A stretch of 64,000 nt of DNA from an uncultured Desulfatiglans sp. (lineage in GTDB: Bacteria > Desulfobacterota > DSM-4660 > Desulfatiglandales > Desulfatiglandaceae), in NCBI GenBank assembly GCA_900498135.1, contig LR026961.1, positions 4,643,435 to 4,707,434 of the forward strand, in the 5' to 3' direction. The translations under genes and the position numbers were made by a program. This document shows, in pieces, positions 36,079-44,442 of this stretch (the stretch's first letter is position 1; each line of letters starts with the position of its first letter). Under the pieces are notes generated by a model. That model was not told where the DNA came from and did not search any database. It worked only from the letters and a program-made list of their open reading frames with translations.

Positions 36079-36166
36079 CTGCTCCTGGCGCCTGTCGGCG
36101 AGCGTTCAACGCCTGTGTGCTGGTGGCCGGAGGTCTCCAACTGCTCCGGGCGCCTGCCGGCGAGCG
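36079..36166. repeat. pair of 26-base direct repeats
   Basis: CTGCTCC(T/G)GGCGCCTG is followed by (T/C)CGGCGAGCG at 36079-36104 and again at 36141-36166. No gene is visible in the 277-base gap between the dedA and cutA ends. Confidence 0.6.
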
Positions 36167-36216
36167 AATACAATCCAGTGCGGTCGAAGGCGCAGCAAAT
36201 CTCCCCGATCACCCGG

Positions 36217-36558
36217 TCACACCGCAGGCGCCCGCTCGTCCCCCGAGGCCGTTTCCCGGTCGATCCACTCCAGAAAGGGTTGATACCCGCCCGCTATCGG
36301 GATGCTCACCATACAGGGGCACTCATAGCTGTGCATGGATTTCACCGCCTCCAACACTCGCGGGACCAGGTCCGACCGCGTCTTGGCCACCAGCACCACC
36401 TCCCGGTCTTCCTGAACCGCTCCCTCCCACCAGTAGAAGGACTGCATCCCTTCGAAGATGTTCACACAGGCAACCAAACGCTCCACGACGAGATGTCTGC
36501 CGATCCGCCGCGCTTCATCGAGGCTGTCGGCCGTCATATAGATCAAATTTCGATCCAC
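36217..36558 (-). CDS. cutA: divalent cation tolerance protein CutA
   Basis: A 113-residue CutA1 trimer-forming protein, linked to copper and other divalent metal tolerance. Its motifs are EARRIGRHLVVERLVACVNI, MQSFYWWEGAVQEDREVVLVAKT and SYECPCMVSIPIAGGYQPFLEWI. I start at GTG 36558, directly after GGAGGAGGAATC. A start 28 codons upstream would add residues the family lacks. The length then equals that of CutA. Confidence 0.9.
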   Translation of the reverse strand: MDRNLIYMTADSLDEARRIGRHLVVERLVACVNIFEGMQSFYWWEGAVQEDREVVLVAKTRSDLVPRVLEAVKSMHSYECPCMVSIPIAGGYQPFLEWIDRETASGDERAPAV

Positions 36559-36750
36559 GATTCCTCCTCCATCGGCTTTCCGATCTTGCTGCCATCCAGT
36601 CATAGACCGCTCCTTTTCTTCACCGCCTTCGGGTGCCGGCATACACTATATCGGCGCAGATTCAGGCCTGCTCAACCGTTTCGCCGGCACATGGCGCTGA
36701 CGGAGGTGCATTCTCCAAGGCCATGCCGCCTCCCTCCTTACTGCCCGGTG

Positions 36751-36853
36751 TCCATCCGGAAAGGATCTCCCGCTGGAATTTCTTTTTCCATCCGGAAAGG
36801 AGAATCATTAGGTCACACGCTGCACGTGCTCGGTCCCCCGCCTGCGGGGCGGC
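36751..36853. repeat. fragments of two dispersed repeats
   Basis: 36751-36810 holds two TCCATCCGGAAAG units spaced about 38 bases apart, like the end module of the long-hairpin repeat. 36813-36853 (TCACACGCTGCACGTGCTC onward) matches the insert inside copy R4. The rest of the gap 36559-37003 shows no gene. Confidence 0.7.
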
Positions 36854-37003
36854 GGTGAGAGAAACTCTTCGTAACCCAGAGCAAAATGATTTGAATTCCC
36901 AAATCAGATGTGCTATTGACCCTTCGGTGGCGCATAAGATTTTTTTCACAAGCCCATCGATTATTCCATTTTTTTAATGAAAAGTCAGGAAAGGAGATTC
37001 GGA

Positions 37004-37912
37004 ATGACCGCCAAATTAATCAAGGGGACCGAAATCAGGGAGCAAATCCTCAAGGAAATCGAGGAAGAGGTCAAACAGATCAAGGAGAAGCATGGCGTCG
37101 TACCGGGGCTCGTGACTATCCTGGTGGGTGAAAACCCGGCTTCTATTTCCTATGTCACGCTCAAGATCCAGACGGCCCATCGCGTGGGCTTTAAAGAGGT
37201 CCAGGACAGCCAGCCGGTGGACATTTCCGAAGCCGACCTGCTCGCTCTCATCGACAAGTACAACAAGGACGATTCGATCAACGGCATCCTGGTGCAATTG
37301 CCCCTGCCCAAACACATCAACGAGAAGAAGGTCCTCAACGCCATCGACCCGGACAAGGATGTGGACGGCTTCCATCCCGTCAACGTCGGCCGGCTCATGA
37401 TCGGTGGCGACGAAGTCAAGTTCCCGCCCTGCACCCCGGCAGGCATTCAGGAGATGATCGTCCGGGCGGGTGTCGAAACCAGCGGCGCCGAGGTCGTGGT
37501 GGTCGGCCGCTCCAACATCGTTGGCAAACCCATCGCCAACATGATGCTCCAGAAAGGCCCCGGGGCCAACTCCACAGTGACGATCGTTCACACACGCACC
37601 AAAGACATCGCGTCCCACTGCAAACGGGCCGATATCCTGATCGTGGCCGCAGGCGTCCCCGGACTGGTCAAGCCCGAATGGATCAAACCCGGCTCCTGTG
37701 TCATCGATGTCGGCGTCAACCGGGTCGGTGAGACCATCAGTGAAAAAACCGGCAAGAAGGTGGCCATCCTGCGCGGCGACGTCGATTTCGACAAGGCGAA
37801 GGAAATCGCGGGCTACATCACCCCCGTCCCGGGCGGCGTCGGCCCCATGACCATTACGATGCTGATGAAAAACACTTTGAAATCCCTGAAGTTCCAGCTC
37901 GGCATCGCCTGA
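37004..37912 (+). CDS. folD: methylenetetrahydrofolate dehydrogenase/cyclohydrolase
   Basis: A 302-residue bifunctional FolD interconverting methylene-, methenyl- and formyl-tetrahydrofolate. It has the catalytic SYVTLKIQTAHRVG (Tyr and Lys), PLPKHINEKKVLNAIDPDKDVDGFHP, the dinucleotide motif VVVGRSNIVGKP and the signature PVPGGVGPMTITMLM. GGAAAGGAG precedes ATG 37004; an ATG nine codons upstream has no site. A strong terminator follows, so it is probably a single-gene unit. In anaerobes it also serves one-carbon (Wood-Ljungdahl) flux. Confidence 0.95.
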   Translation: MTAKLIKGTEIREQILKEIEEEVKQIKEKHGVVPGLVTILVGENPASISYVTLKIQTAHRVGFKEVQDSQPVDISEADLLALIDKYNKDDSINGILVQLPLPKHINEKKVLNAIDPDKDVDGFHPVNVGRLMIGGDEVKFPPCTPAGIQEMIVRAGVETSGAEVVVVGRSNIVGKPIANMMLQKGPGANSTVTIVHTRTKDIASHCKRADILIVAAGVPGLVKPEWIKPGSCVIDVGVNRVGETISEKTGKKVAILRGDVDFDKAKEIAGYITPVPGGVGPMTITMLMKNTLKSLKFQLGIA

Positions 37913-37945
37913 TCCCGTCATCCTGAGCTGTCACCGATAAACGAA

Positions 37946-37977
37946 GGGGCATCGAACCATGATTCGATGCCCCTTTC
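37946..37977 (+). terminator. intrinsic terminator of folD
   Basis: An 11-bp perfect stem GGGGCATCGAA-CCATGA-TTCGATGCCCC followed by TTTCTT. Confidence 0.92.
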
Positions 37978-38100
37978 TTGTGCAAAACCGTTCAATTCTC
38001 AGCCGGCCAAAATAGATCAGCCCGGATGGATAGGCGTCACTCCATCTTCCAGGCGGTGCATTCTCCTGCACCCTGTCCGCCTTTTCTCCGGCTCGGTTTC

Positions 38101-38289
38101 CTATGCGTATTCGCCTTCCTTCTTCCGCAGAAATTTCCCGCCCATGATGGAGCCGGCCAAAATCGCCATGACGATCACCCAGCCCCAGACCACGAACCAG
38201 GAATGCGTCCAGCTGTACAAAAGGCCTCCTCCCACAAAAGAAGGGACCATCATCACGATTCCGACACCGATTTTTCTCCAGAGATCCAT
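38101..38289 (-). CDS. small two-helix membrane protein
   Basis: A 62-residue protein of unknown function with two hydrophobic spans, at about 7-25 (VGIVMMVPSFVGGGLLYSW) and 30-50 (SWFVVWGWVIVMAILAGSIM), and a basic C-terminal tail (KFLRKKEGE). GGAGGG lies before the ATG. It is monocistronic and sits between folD and tRNA-Pro, pointing toward folD. Confidence 0.7.
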   Translation of the reverse strand: MDLWRKIGVGIVMMVPSFVGGGLLYSWTHSWFVVWGWVIVMAILAGSIMGGKFLRKKEGEYA

Positions 38290-38411
38290 AAAACCCCTCC
38301 CTCCCGGATTTTCCGCCGCAAAGCGTTCCTCATCCGGAACCCGCGGCCGCTTTCCCGGGGCACTCTATATCAAATGCCGGGTACCGGTCAAGCTCTTAAA
38401 GAAAAAACGGC

Positions 38412-38440
38412 TTGATTTCACCCCCTCCCTGGGCTACATT
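38412..38440 (+). promoter_or_regulatory. putative tRNA-Pro promoter
   Basis: TTGATT (38412-38417), 17 bases, TACATT (38435-38440), ending 19 bases before the tRNA. Confidence 0.5.
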
Positions 38441-38458
38441 TACGGCATCTCCAACCCA

Positions 38459-38535
38459 CGGGGCGTGGCGCAGTCTGGCAGCGCACTTGCTTTGGGAGCA
38501 AGGTGTCGCAGGTTCAAATCCTGCCGCCCCGACCA
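38459..38535 (+). tRNA. tRNA-Pro (anticodon TGG)
   Basis: A 77-base cloverleaf with acceptor CGGGGCG/CGCCCCG, D arm GCGCAG..GCAGCGC, anticodon stem CTTGC-TTTGGGA-GCAAG with anticodon TGG, T arm GCAGG-TTCAAAT-CCTGC, discriminator A and an encoded CCA. All stems pair. The following 375 bases up to the IS element hold only an unconvincing open frame. Confidence 0.97.
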
Positions 38536-38900
38536 GAAAAATTTCAGGGTTACGGCCGCAAGCCATAGCCCTTTTTTGTGATGGAGCATCTCACCGGGGC
38601 GCTTTCTATAAAAATGAGACACTTTTTTTGACGGTTCATTGGGCGATCCTTTCTTCTCATCCTCTTGCATGTCGATCACCGCACCGCATTCCCGACATTG
38701 AAGATAGAAGAAACTGACCTTTTGCTCGGCTGAGAACGCCGGATGCTCAAGCCGCAAGGCGCCTGTGCACTGATCAGCTTGGTCCAATACAAAACTCGAT
38801 CCGCTCATCTATACCTGCTTCTCTCCCCTTGGCCTGTCCTCCGGACGGGATATGCACCTCTTTGAAAGGTTGTTTTCACCTGAGCCGTCTTTAGGCGGCG

Positions 38901-40403
38901 AATAATCATTCAATGTCATTGACTTAAGAGAACGCTGATCATGTTTTTACTTGTAAATATAATAAATTATGCTATTATACCCTCAGTAGAAAACGGGGCG
39001 TATATTACTTTTCAAGGAGGCGAGATATGTTTACAGAAAAATTTGATGAAAAGACTGCGGTTGGCACAGAAGGTGCTTTCCAGAATTTGTGCCAAACTTG
39101 TCGGATTTCTCAATAAATATCTTGACTCTCCTGATTTTTTTCACCGACATCGTCTGTGTGAAAAATATTTTTCTCGCAATCGTAAACTCCCCTTCAGCAC
39201 CGTAATACTTTTCCTCATGAATTTCGTCCGCTGCTCCTTACAAAAGGAACTTGACGGGTTCTTTCAACTTTTTCCGTCTTCCGATCGCTCCGAAAGAAAG
39301 GTTACCGCTAGCGCGTTCTGTCGAGCCAGACGCAAAATTTCTTTCGAGGCTTTTGTTGATCTGAATCAGAGACTGCACTCCTTCTTTTATCAGTCCTTCC
39401 CTGTTCGGCGCTGGATGGGATTTCGTCTGCTGGCTGTCGACGGATCTACCTTGCGTGTCCCTGACAACGATGAGACCAGAAAGTTCTTTGGCGTTTGGCA
39501 TCCCGCCAAAACCCGGAAACCCTGCCCTTTGGCCAGGGTCTCGTTGCTCTACGACGTCTTGAATCGTATCACCGTTCATGCACTCATGGTTCCTAAAGGG
39601 GAAGGTGAACGCTCATTAGCCGCTAAACACGTGCAGAATACCGGTGAAGGCGACCTTCTTCTTCTCGACCGGGGATACCCCGCATACTGGCTTTTTGCCC
39701 TGATCCTCAACCGGGGCTCTCAATTCCTTTGTAGGATGAAAAAGGATTCAGATCTTGTCAAAGAATTCCTCCGCTCCGGAAAGCGCGAGGCTATCGTCAC
39801 CCTTAAACCGTCGCCCGCCGCCATAAAATTCTGCCAAGAGAAGAACTTGAGCACCAACCCCCTGAAAGTTCGCGTCCTCCGGTTCACATTGAAAAACAGG
39901 GTAAAGGTCGTTCTTTTGACTTCCCTCCTTGACAAACGCCAATTTCCTTTGGCTGAGCTCAAAGAGCTCTACACCAAGCGCTGGTCTGTGGAGACCGCCT
40001 ACAGCCATCTCAAATGCCGCATCGAAATGGAGAACTTCTCGGGAAAATCTCCCCTCGCTGTCCTCCAGGATTTCCACGCGAGAGTTTTGACAGCCAACCT
40101 GACTGCCATGATCGTTCATCCAGTTCAAGATCTTATTGAGGAGCAGGCCAAAAAGCATCCCGAACGACTCAGGTACCAGGTCAACTTCACCTATGCGCTT
40201 TCGTCTATGAAAAGCAACGTCGTGCTCCTCTTTGCCCGGCGACACATCACAAAAATCCTTCGAAGCCTCCTCTCGCTCCTCGGTAAGTCTTTATCGATTA
40301 TACGACCAGGCCGGAAGAATCCCAGAAAGAGAGGGCCGAAACTGAAAATTGCCGCTATGGCCTACAAGCCCATAGCTTAAGTCAATGACATTGAATAATC
40401 ATT
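38901..40403 (+). mobile_element. IS4-family insertion sequence, complete, with 10-bp target duplication
   Basis: The element is 38911-40393 (1,483 bases). The ends are perfect 18-bp inverted repeats, CAATGTCATTGACTTAAG at 38911-38928 and its complement at 40376-40393. They are flanked by the direct repeat AATAATCATT at 38901-38910 and 40394-40403. Ends and duplication are unmutated, so insertion looks recent. The base composition is more AT-rich than the surrounding chromosome. Confidence 0.95.
38941..40380 (+). CDS. IS4 family transposase
   Basis: A DDE transposase of up to 479 residues. The catalytic Asp residues are in AVDGSTLRVPDN and LLDRGYPAYWLF. The IS4 signature Y-x2-R-W-x2-E-x6-K appears as YTKRWSVETAYSHLK. 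The stop codon lies inside the right inverted repeat. The start is unclear: an AAGGAGG site at about 39014 serves an ATG at 39027 in another frame, while in-frame ATGs are at 38941 and 39046. Either a +1 shift, a lost base or a less usual start is needed. Otherwise the frame is intact. Confidence 0.9.
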   Translation: MFLLVNIINYAIIPSVENGAYITFQGGEICLQKNLMKRLRLAQKVLSRICAKLVGFLNKYLDSPDFFHRHRLCEKYFSRNRKLPFSTVILFLMNFVRCSLQKELDGFFQLFPSSDRSERKVTASAFCRARRKISFEAFVDLNQRLHSFFYQSFPVRRWMGFRLLAVDGSTLRVPDNDETRKFFGVWHPAKTRKPCPLARVSLLYDVLNRITVHALMVPKGEGERSLAAKHVQNTGEGDLLLLDRGYPAYWLFALILNRGSQFLCRMKKDSDLVKEFLRSGKREAIVTLKPSPAAIKFCQEKNLSTNPLKVRVLRFTLKNRVKVVLLTSLLDKRQFPLAELKELYTKRWSVETAYSHLKCRIEMENFSGKSPLAVLQDFHARVLTANLTAMIVHPVQDLIEEQAKKHPERLRYQVNFTYALSSMKSNVVLLFARRHITKILRSLLSLLGKSLSIIRPGRKNPRKRGPKLKIAAMAYKPIA

Positions 40404-41248
40404 CATGTTGAGCTTCGGTATTTTTCCGCGGGTTGAGCTTACAACTCGGGCCGGTTGCCAATCGCGGGTTGGCCTTGACCACCGGTTTGGACAGCGGCGG
40501 AGTGGAGCCTGGTAGAGTGCGTGCCTTTTCACCAAGATCTGTGGCTCCCGCTCGTAATGACGATCATCAGGAGTAACGAACTTGATGACGCTGATTTCAC
40601 GGTCCGTCATCTAATCCGCTGCGACGGTCTTTCTGCGGCCCCCCAACTCGGTCTGAATACACAATTAGGTGGACAGAAGTCCGCGGGGTGACTCATCAGA
40701 AGAGCACTTCACACAAAATTGTGAACATTGCATTTTTTCCTTGACTGGTACCCAACTAATGTCTTAGGTGAAAATAACCGTGTGGGAAGCCTCAAAATTT
40801 ACAACCTTTACATGATGATGAGCCAGCCAGGTCTAAATCAACTCCCAGACATTATTTCAATTTGACTTGAATGCGCGCAGAACGGGAAACAAATAAGACA
40901 TAAAATACCATGTTACCAGCAATTTATTCCCACCAGCCAAAGGATCCTCCAGAAGCATTCAGATTGTGATATCGAAATATTAGGATATAACTGCATTTTG
41001 TGAAGTTATTCAAGCGCTATAATAGGAAAAAATAAACACTAACGTTTAGGAATGTGATAGAAAGTATATCATCACTTTGCTCTATCAGAGATATTTTACA
41101 GTCATGTGATTTATCCGCATTATCTACCATGGAATAACAGCAAAGTGGATAGCCTATATCAGCATGAATGCATCATTGAATGCAATCATTATAAAACGCA
41201 ACTCTAATCGCTGCAAACAATTTTTTTAGCTTCTTGGAGGTGCAATTC
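40404..41248. other. AT-rich gene-free stretch
   Basis: About 845 bases with no convincing gene. The composition is clearly more AT-rich than most of the window. A TATAAT at 41018-41023 could be the -10 of the secreted-protein gene, but its -35 is poor. It probably came in with, or decays around, laterally acquired DNA. Confidence 0.55.
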
Positions 41249-42973
41249 ATGAAAAGCGTTGCGATGAAGAGAGTATTTTTTATTGTACTTATGGTTTTCC
41301 TTACAAATTTTTTTCATATTCAGACATGGGCTGAGACTTCTCTGCTGACAAAGGCGGCTGTTCTGAAACAAAACCTGCTGAACAGCGGTTATCAGGTGTT
41401 GGGAGACCTGAATTATGAAAACTATGTAGAGCTCAATTTTATGAAGCTCTATTGCCAAGGGCTCATCGACTCCTGCAACGGCAACAACGTCACCAATCGT
41501 TACCTCACAGCGGTGGTTCCGCCTCTGCCGGGACAAGCCCCGACACTTTTACCCGTTATATTTCGCATTCGGAGGAATGAGGCGGTCGTTCTCATCGGGC
41601 CGACGCCTCCCCCGTGCGACTACTTCAGCTATGCCAGCTTTCTATTTTCCCGCTACGAGGAGGGATGGGGCCCGGCGGACGCCCACAAGATATTCTCGAG
41701 CTTCGGAGATCCCATTAATCGATTCACCATCAAGACATTCGGGGGAGAGTTCAACAGCAATATCGTCCTTATCTTCACCGCCGACAGGAAAACAAACGAG
41801 GCCATCCGTGCCGCGGCCATCCGCGCAGGCTTCCTCGGCCGGGTCAACACTTCTGTCATCCCGTCGAGTCTTCTCAAAACCAATGATGCCCTGGATGAGA
41901 CCACGGACCAGATCATCATCGGTCAGCGCACGGCCTTGTGGAAGGATGGCACAAGCGATGGTGGAGGCTACCTCGAAAACCCGGGGGTCGTGGTGTTCCG
42001 CGTTACGCCCCCGAATGATTCTCACGATCCATTTCCCACCCCACCCCAAGTGGTCCGGGGCACCGGCCAAACGGAATTCGACCTCGCCCCGGCAGTGGAC
42101 GGGCTCCGAAGGGCCATCCTGGACACTTACCCAGGCCAATCCGCTCAGGAGTTGACGACGGATCAATGGATCAAGCAAAGCCCCCTCGCGCTCCAAACCT
42201 TGACAAACACCTTGGGGGACAGCAGTGATGCCGCCTATTTGATGACTCAGGAATTCTTCAAGCTCTCGGAGGACCCGGATGACTTTCTCGTCATTTACGG
42301 CGTCAACCATCAAAAGAGCGGAAAGGCCACCTACCACAACTTCAGTATTTACCAGGCATATAAGTACTGCGGGATAGCAACCGGATTCGATCATTGTTAT
42401 TCCCCGGACTGTTTCAGTTTCGCAGGCAGCGCCAGCTCTTATCTCCCATATGGCCCCCCCAGTGAAGTCGATAAACTTTACGCCATCAAAGTGGCACGCC
42501 ACTGCGACGGTGAACCTTACTGTATGGAGGTCCCCATCGCTGGATGCGGTGAGGGGACGCAAATCGATGATGAGATGTTTGTCGCGTTCAGGGCGTATGT
42601 AGAGCCCGGCACAAAGACCGGCCCGAGCTATACCGAACTGCTGTTTGACCGGGTGATCCATTTTACGGCACCCAAGCCTTCGCTGGAGTTGCTCTCCAAG
42701 ACTGTCGAGAGCGATTACCCCGGGCCTGCAGAAGTCTCGTTTTGGGTCTCTTCCGGAGCACCGGTTCGCTGGGAAGCAGAGATCGAATACCCGGATGATG
42801 TCAGCGGCGCGAAGATAGAACCGAATCAGGGAGAGATATCCGCCGTAGACGAGAAGGTTTCCTTCTACGTCACGGGGGCTCACCCGGGCTCCTACCACAT
42901 AAAGATCACCGTAAAGGACGGGCAGAGCAGGTTTGCAGCCAATGAAGTAATCGTCGTCCTGAATCAACCCTAG
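41249..42973 (+). CDS. secreted Cys-rich protein of unknown function
   Basis: A 574-residue protein I do not recognise. Residues 1-31 are a signal peptide (basic start, VFFIVLMVFLTNFFHIQ, then TWA before the likely cut). The middle holds cysteines in pairs (YCQGLIDSC; GFDHCYSPDCF; ARHCDGEPYCMEVPIAGC), suggesting disulfides outside the cytoplasm. The last 100 residues (from about PGPAEVSFWVSSGAPVRW) look like an Ig-like beta sandwich. GGAGGTG precedes ATG 41249, which I prefer to the TTG five codons earlier. It stands alone next to an IS element and AT-rich DNA, so lateral transfer is likely. Confidence 0.75.
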   Translation: MKSVAMKRVFFIVLMVFLTNFFHIQTWAETSLLTKAAVLKQNLLNSGYQVLGDLNYENYVELNFMKLYCQGLIDSCNGNNVTNRYLTAVVPPLPGQAPTLLPVIFRIRRNEAVVLIGPTPPPCDYFSYASFLFSRYEEGWGPADAHKIFSSFGDPINRFTIKTFGGEFNSNIVLIFTADRKTNEAIRAAAIRAGFLGRVNTSVIPSSLLKTNDALDETTDQIIIGQRTALWKDGTSDGGGYLENPGVVVFRVTPPNDSHDPFPTPPQVVRGTGQTEFDLAPAVDGLRRAILDTYPGQSAQELTTDQWIKQSPLALQTLTNTLGDSSDAAYLMTQEFFKLSEDPDDFLVIYGVNHQKSGKATYHNFSIYQAYKYCGIATGFDHCYSPDCFSFAGSASSYLPYGPPSEVDKLYAIKVARHCDGEPYCMEVPIAGCGEGTQIDDEMFVAFRAYVEPGTKTGPSYTELLFDRVIHFTAPKPSLELLSKTVESDYPGPAEVSFWVSSGAPVRWEAEIEYPDDVSGAKIEPNQGEISAVDEKVSFYVTGAHPGSYHIKITVKDGQSRFAANEVIVVLNQP

Positions 42974-42980
42974 CCTGGCC

Positions 42981-43025
42981 TGTCCCTTGCGCCGGTCGAA
43001 CCGGGGGGCAGGGACAAGCCTCCTT
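42981..43025 (+). terminator. probable terminator after the secreted protein gene
   Basis: TGTCCCT..CCGGT-CGA-ACCGG..AGGGACA forms an interrupted hairpin at 42981-43016, followed by CCTTTT. Confidence 0.5.
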
Positions 43026-43155
43026 TTCGCTGGATGGCTGCTATTATAAGCCTGCCAGGGGGCGGATCTATGCCAAGGAAGATTATCATACGGAAATCCT
43101 CAAACTTCTTGTCCGTTTCATGCAAAGAGAGGAGATTCACCTGAATTCATTTAAA

Positions 43156-43185
43156 TTGACATACTGGGGTTCCATAGCGTAGGTT
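43156..43185 (+). promoter_or_regulatory. putative promoter of the RND efflux operon
   Basis: TTGACA (43156-43161), 18 bases, TAGGTT (43180-43185). The -35 is perfect and the -10 is weak. It lies about 115 bases before the fusion-protein gene. Confidence 0.45.
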
Positions 43186-43304
43186 CCCATCGTTGGGGAA
43201 AAAACGCTGCGTCACCCTGTCCTTTCGCGATGGATTCAGGCGGATCGGCCGAAGTGCGCACGTCCTGAAAAGACTGCTGAACCGCTAACGGAGGATGTGA
43301 CACC

Positions 43305-44402
43305 GTGAAACGCCTCCTGCTTCCTCTGCTTCTCTCGCTGTTCTGCCAAGGCTGTTCGGATGGCCCCCAGGCCCCGTCGGCGGCCCCTCCTCCCGTTCCC
43401 GTCACCGTGTCGATCTCGACCAAAAAGGAAATGCCTCTCGTACTGGACGCCCCCGCTCAAGTGGAGCCCGTCCGGACCGTCTCCATCCTCAGCCGGGTCA
43501 CGGGGCAGCTCGAAAAAATCGGATTCGGTGAGGGGCAGAACGTCGCAAAGGGCGAGGTCCTCTTTACGATCGACTCGAAGCCTTTTGTCGAGAAGATCCG
43601 CGAGGCCGAGTCGCGGCTCGCCATGCACCGCGCGAACCTCGAATTCCAACGCGCCGAGGCGCGGCGTTATGCCGGCATGGTCGGCGAAGGCACGGTTTCG
43701 GAATCCGACATCGAAAAGACCCGCGCCGATGCGATGGCCACCGAGGCCCTGATCCGGGCCGATGCGGCATGCCTGGCGCAGGCCAGGCTCGATTTGTCCT
43801 ACTGCACCATCCGGGCGCCTTTTGCCGGCCGGACCGGCAGCCGGCTCGTGCACGAGGGAGCTATCGTGGAGGCCAACACGACCGTCCTGACGGTGATCAA
43901 CCAGATGACCCCTATCCATGTTCGATTCGCGGTGCCCGAAAGGCACCTCACCACCATTCGGCACTATATGGAGCAACACCCTCTCGAGGTCCTGGCCTTC
44001 ACAGACGGGGCGTCGAAAACGCCCCTTTCCGGCCGGCTCGTTTTCATCGACAACGCGATCGACGCGGCAACCGGGATGATCGCCCTGAAGGCGGAGTTCG
44101 AAAATGCGGACCAGATCCTCTGGCCGGGTCAATACGTTCAGGCCCGCCTCGTTCTGGATCTTCAGAAAGACGCCTTGACGGTGCCGCTGAATGCGGTCAT
44201 GAGCGGCCAGCAAGGGTTCTACCTGTTTGTGGTGCGCCAGGACAACACCGCAGAAGTGCGGGCGGTGGACGTGGATCGACGGATCGGCGGCGAGGCGGTC
44301 CTATCCAGTGGACTCGAAGGCGGTGAAGCGGTTGTCCTGACCGGCCAGAACAAGCTGCAGGAAGGCTTCAAGGTCAGGATCGTCGAGGGGCCTCAGCGCT
44401 AA
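43305..44402 (+). CDS. RND efflux periplasmic adaptor (membrane fusion protein)
   Basis: A 365-residue HlyD/AcrA-like adaptor linking an RND pump to an outer-membrane channel. The signal sequence MKRLLLPLLLSLFCQGC may be a lipoprotein signal ending at Cys17, though the lipobox is weak. SILSRVTGQLEKIGFGEGQNVAKGEVLF and SYCTIRAPFAGRTGSRLVHEGAIV form the two lipoyl halves around a coiled-coil hairpin (about 95-160). A beta-barrel follows. The start is GTG 43305 after GGAGGATG. The permease follows after 40 bases; no outer-membrane channel gene is in the operon. Confidence 0.93.
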   Translation: MKRLLLPLLLSLFCQGCSDGPQAPSAAPPPVPVTVSISTKKEMPLVLDAPAQVEPVRTVSILSRVTGQLEKIGFGEGQNVAKGEVLFTIDSKPFVEKIREAESRLAMHRANLEFQRAEARRYAGMVGEGTVSESDIEKTRADAMATEALIRADAACLAQARLDLSYCTIRAPFAGRTGSRLVHEGAIVEANTTVLTVINQMTPIHVRFAVPERHLTTIRHYMEQHPLEVLAFTDGASKTPLSGRLVFIDNAIDAATGMIALKAEFENADQILWPGQYVQARLVLDLQKDALTVPLNAVMSGQQGFYLFVVRQDNTAEVRAVDVDRRIGGEAVLSSGLEGGEAVVLTGQNKLQEGFKVRIVEGPQR

Positions 44403-44442
44403 GGGGCCGGCGACCGGCGGGCATCGAGGGGGAGGCCGCTTT

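Noticed and set aside
38440-38808. 122-codon leftward open frame with a CxxC pair
   Set aside because: Its end runs antisense through tRNA-Pro, giving the well-known false peptide from a tRNA complement (GRQDLNLR). The start has only a weak ribosome site.
40394-40610. 77-codon leftward frame flanking the IS right end
   Set aside because: It reads through the IS end and target duplication and has no ribosome site or familiar sequence.
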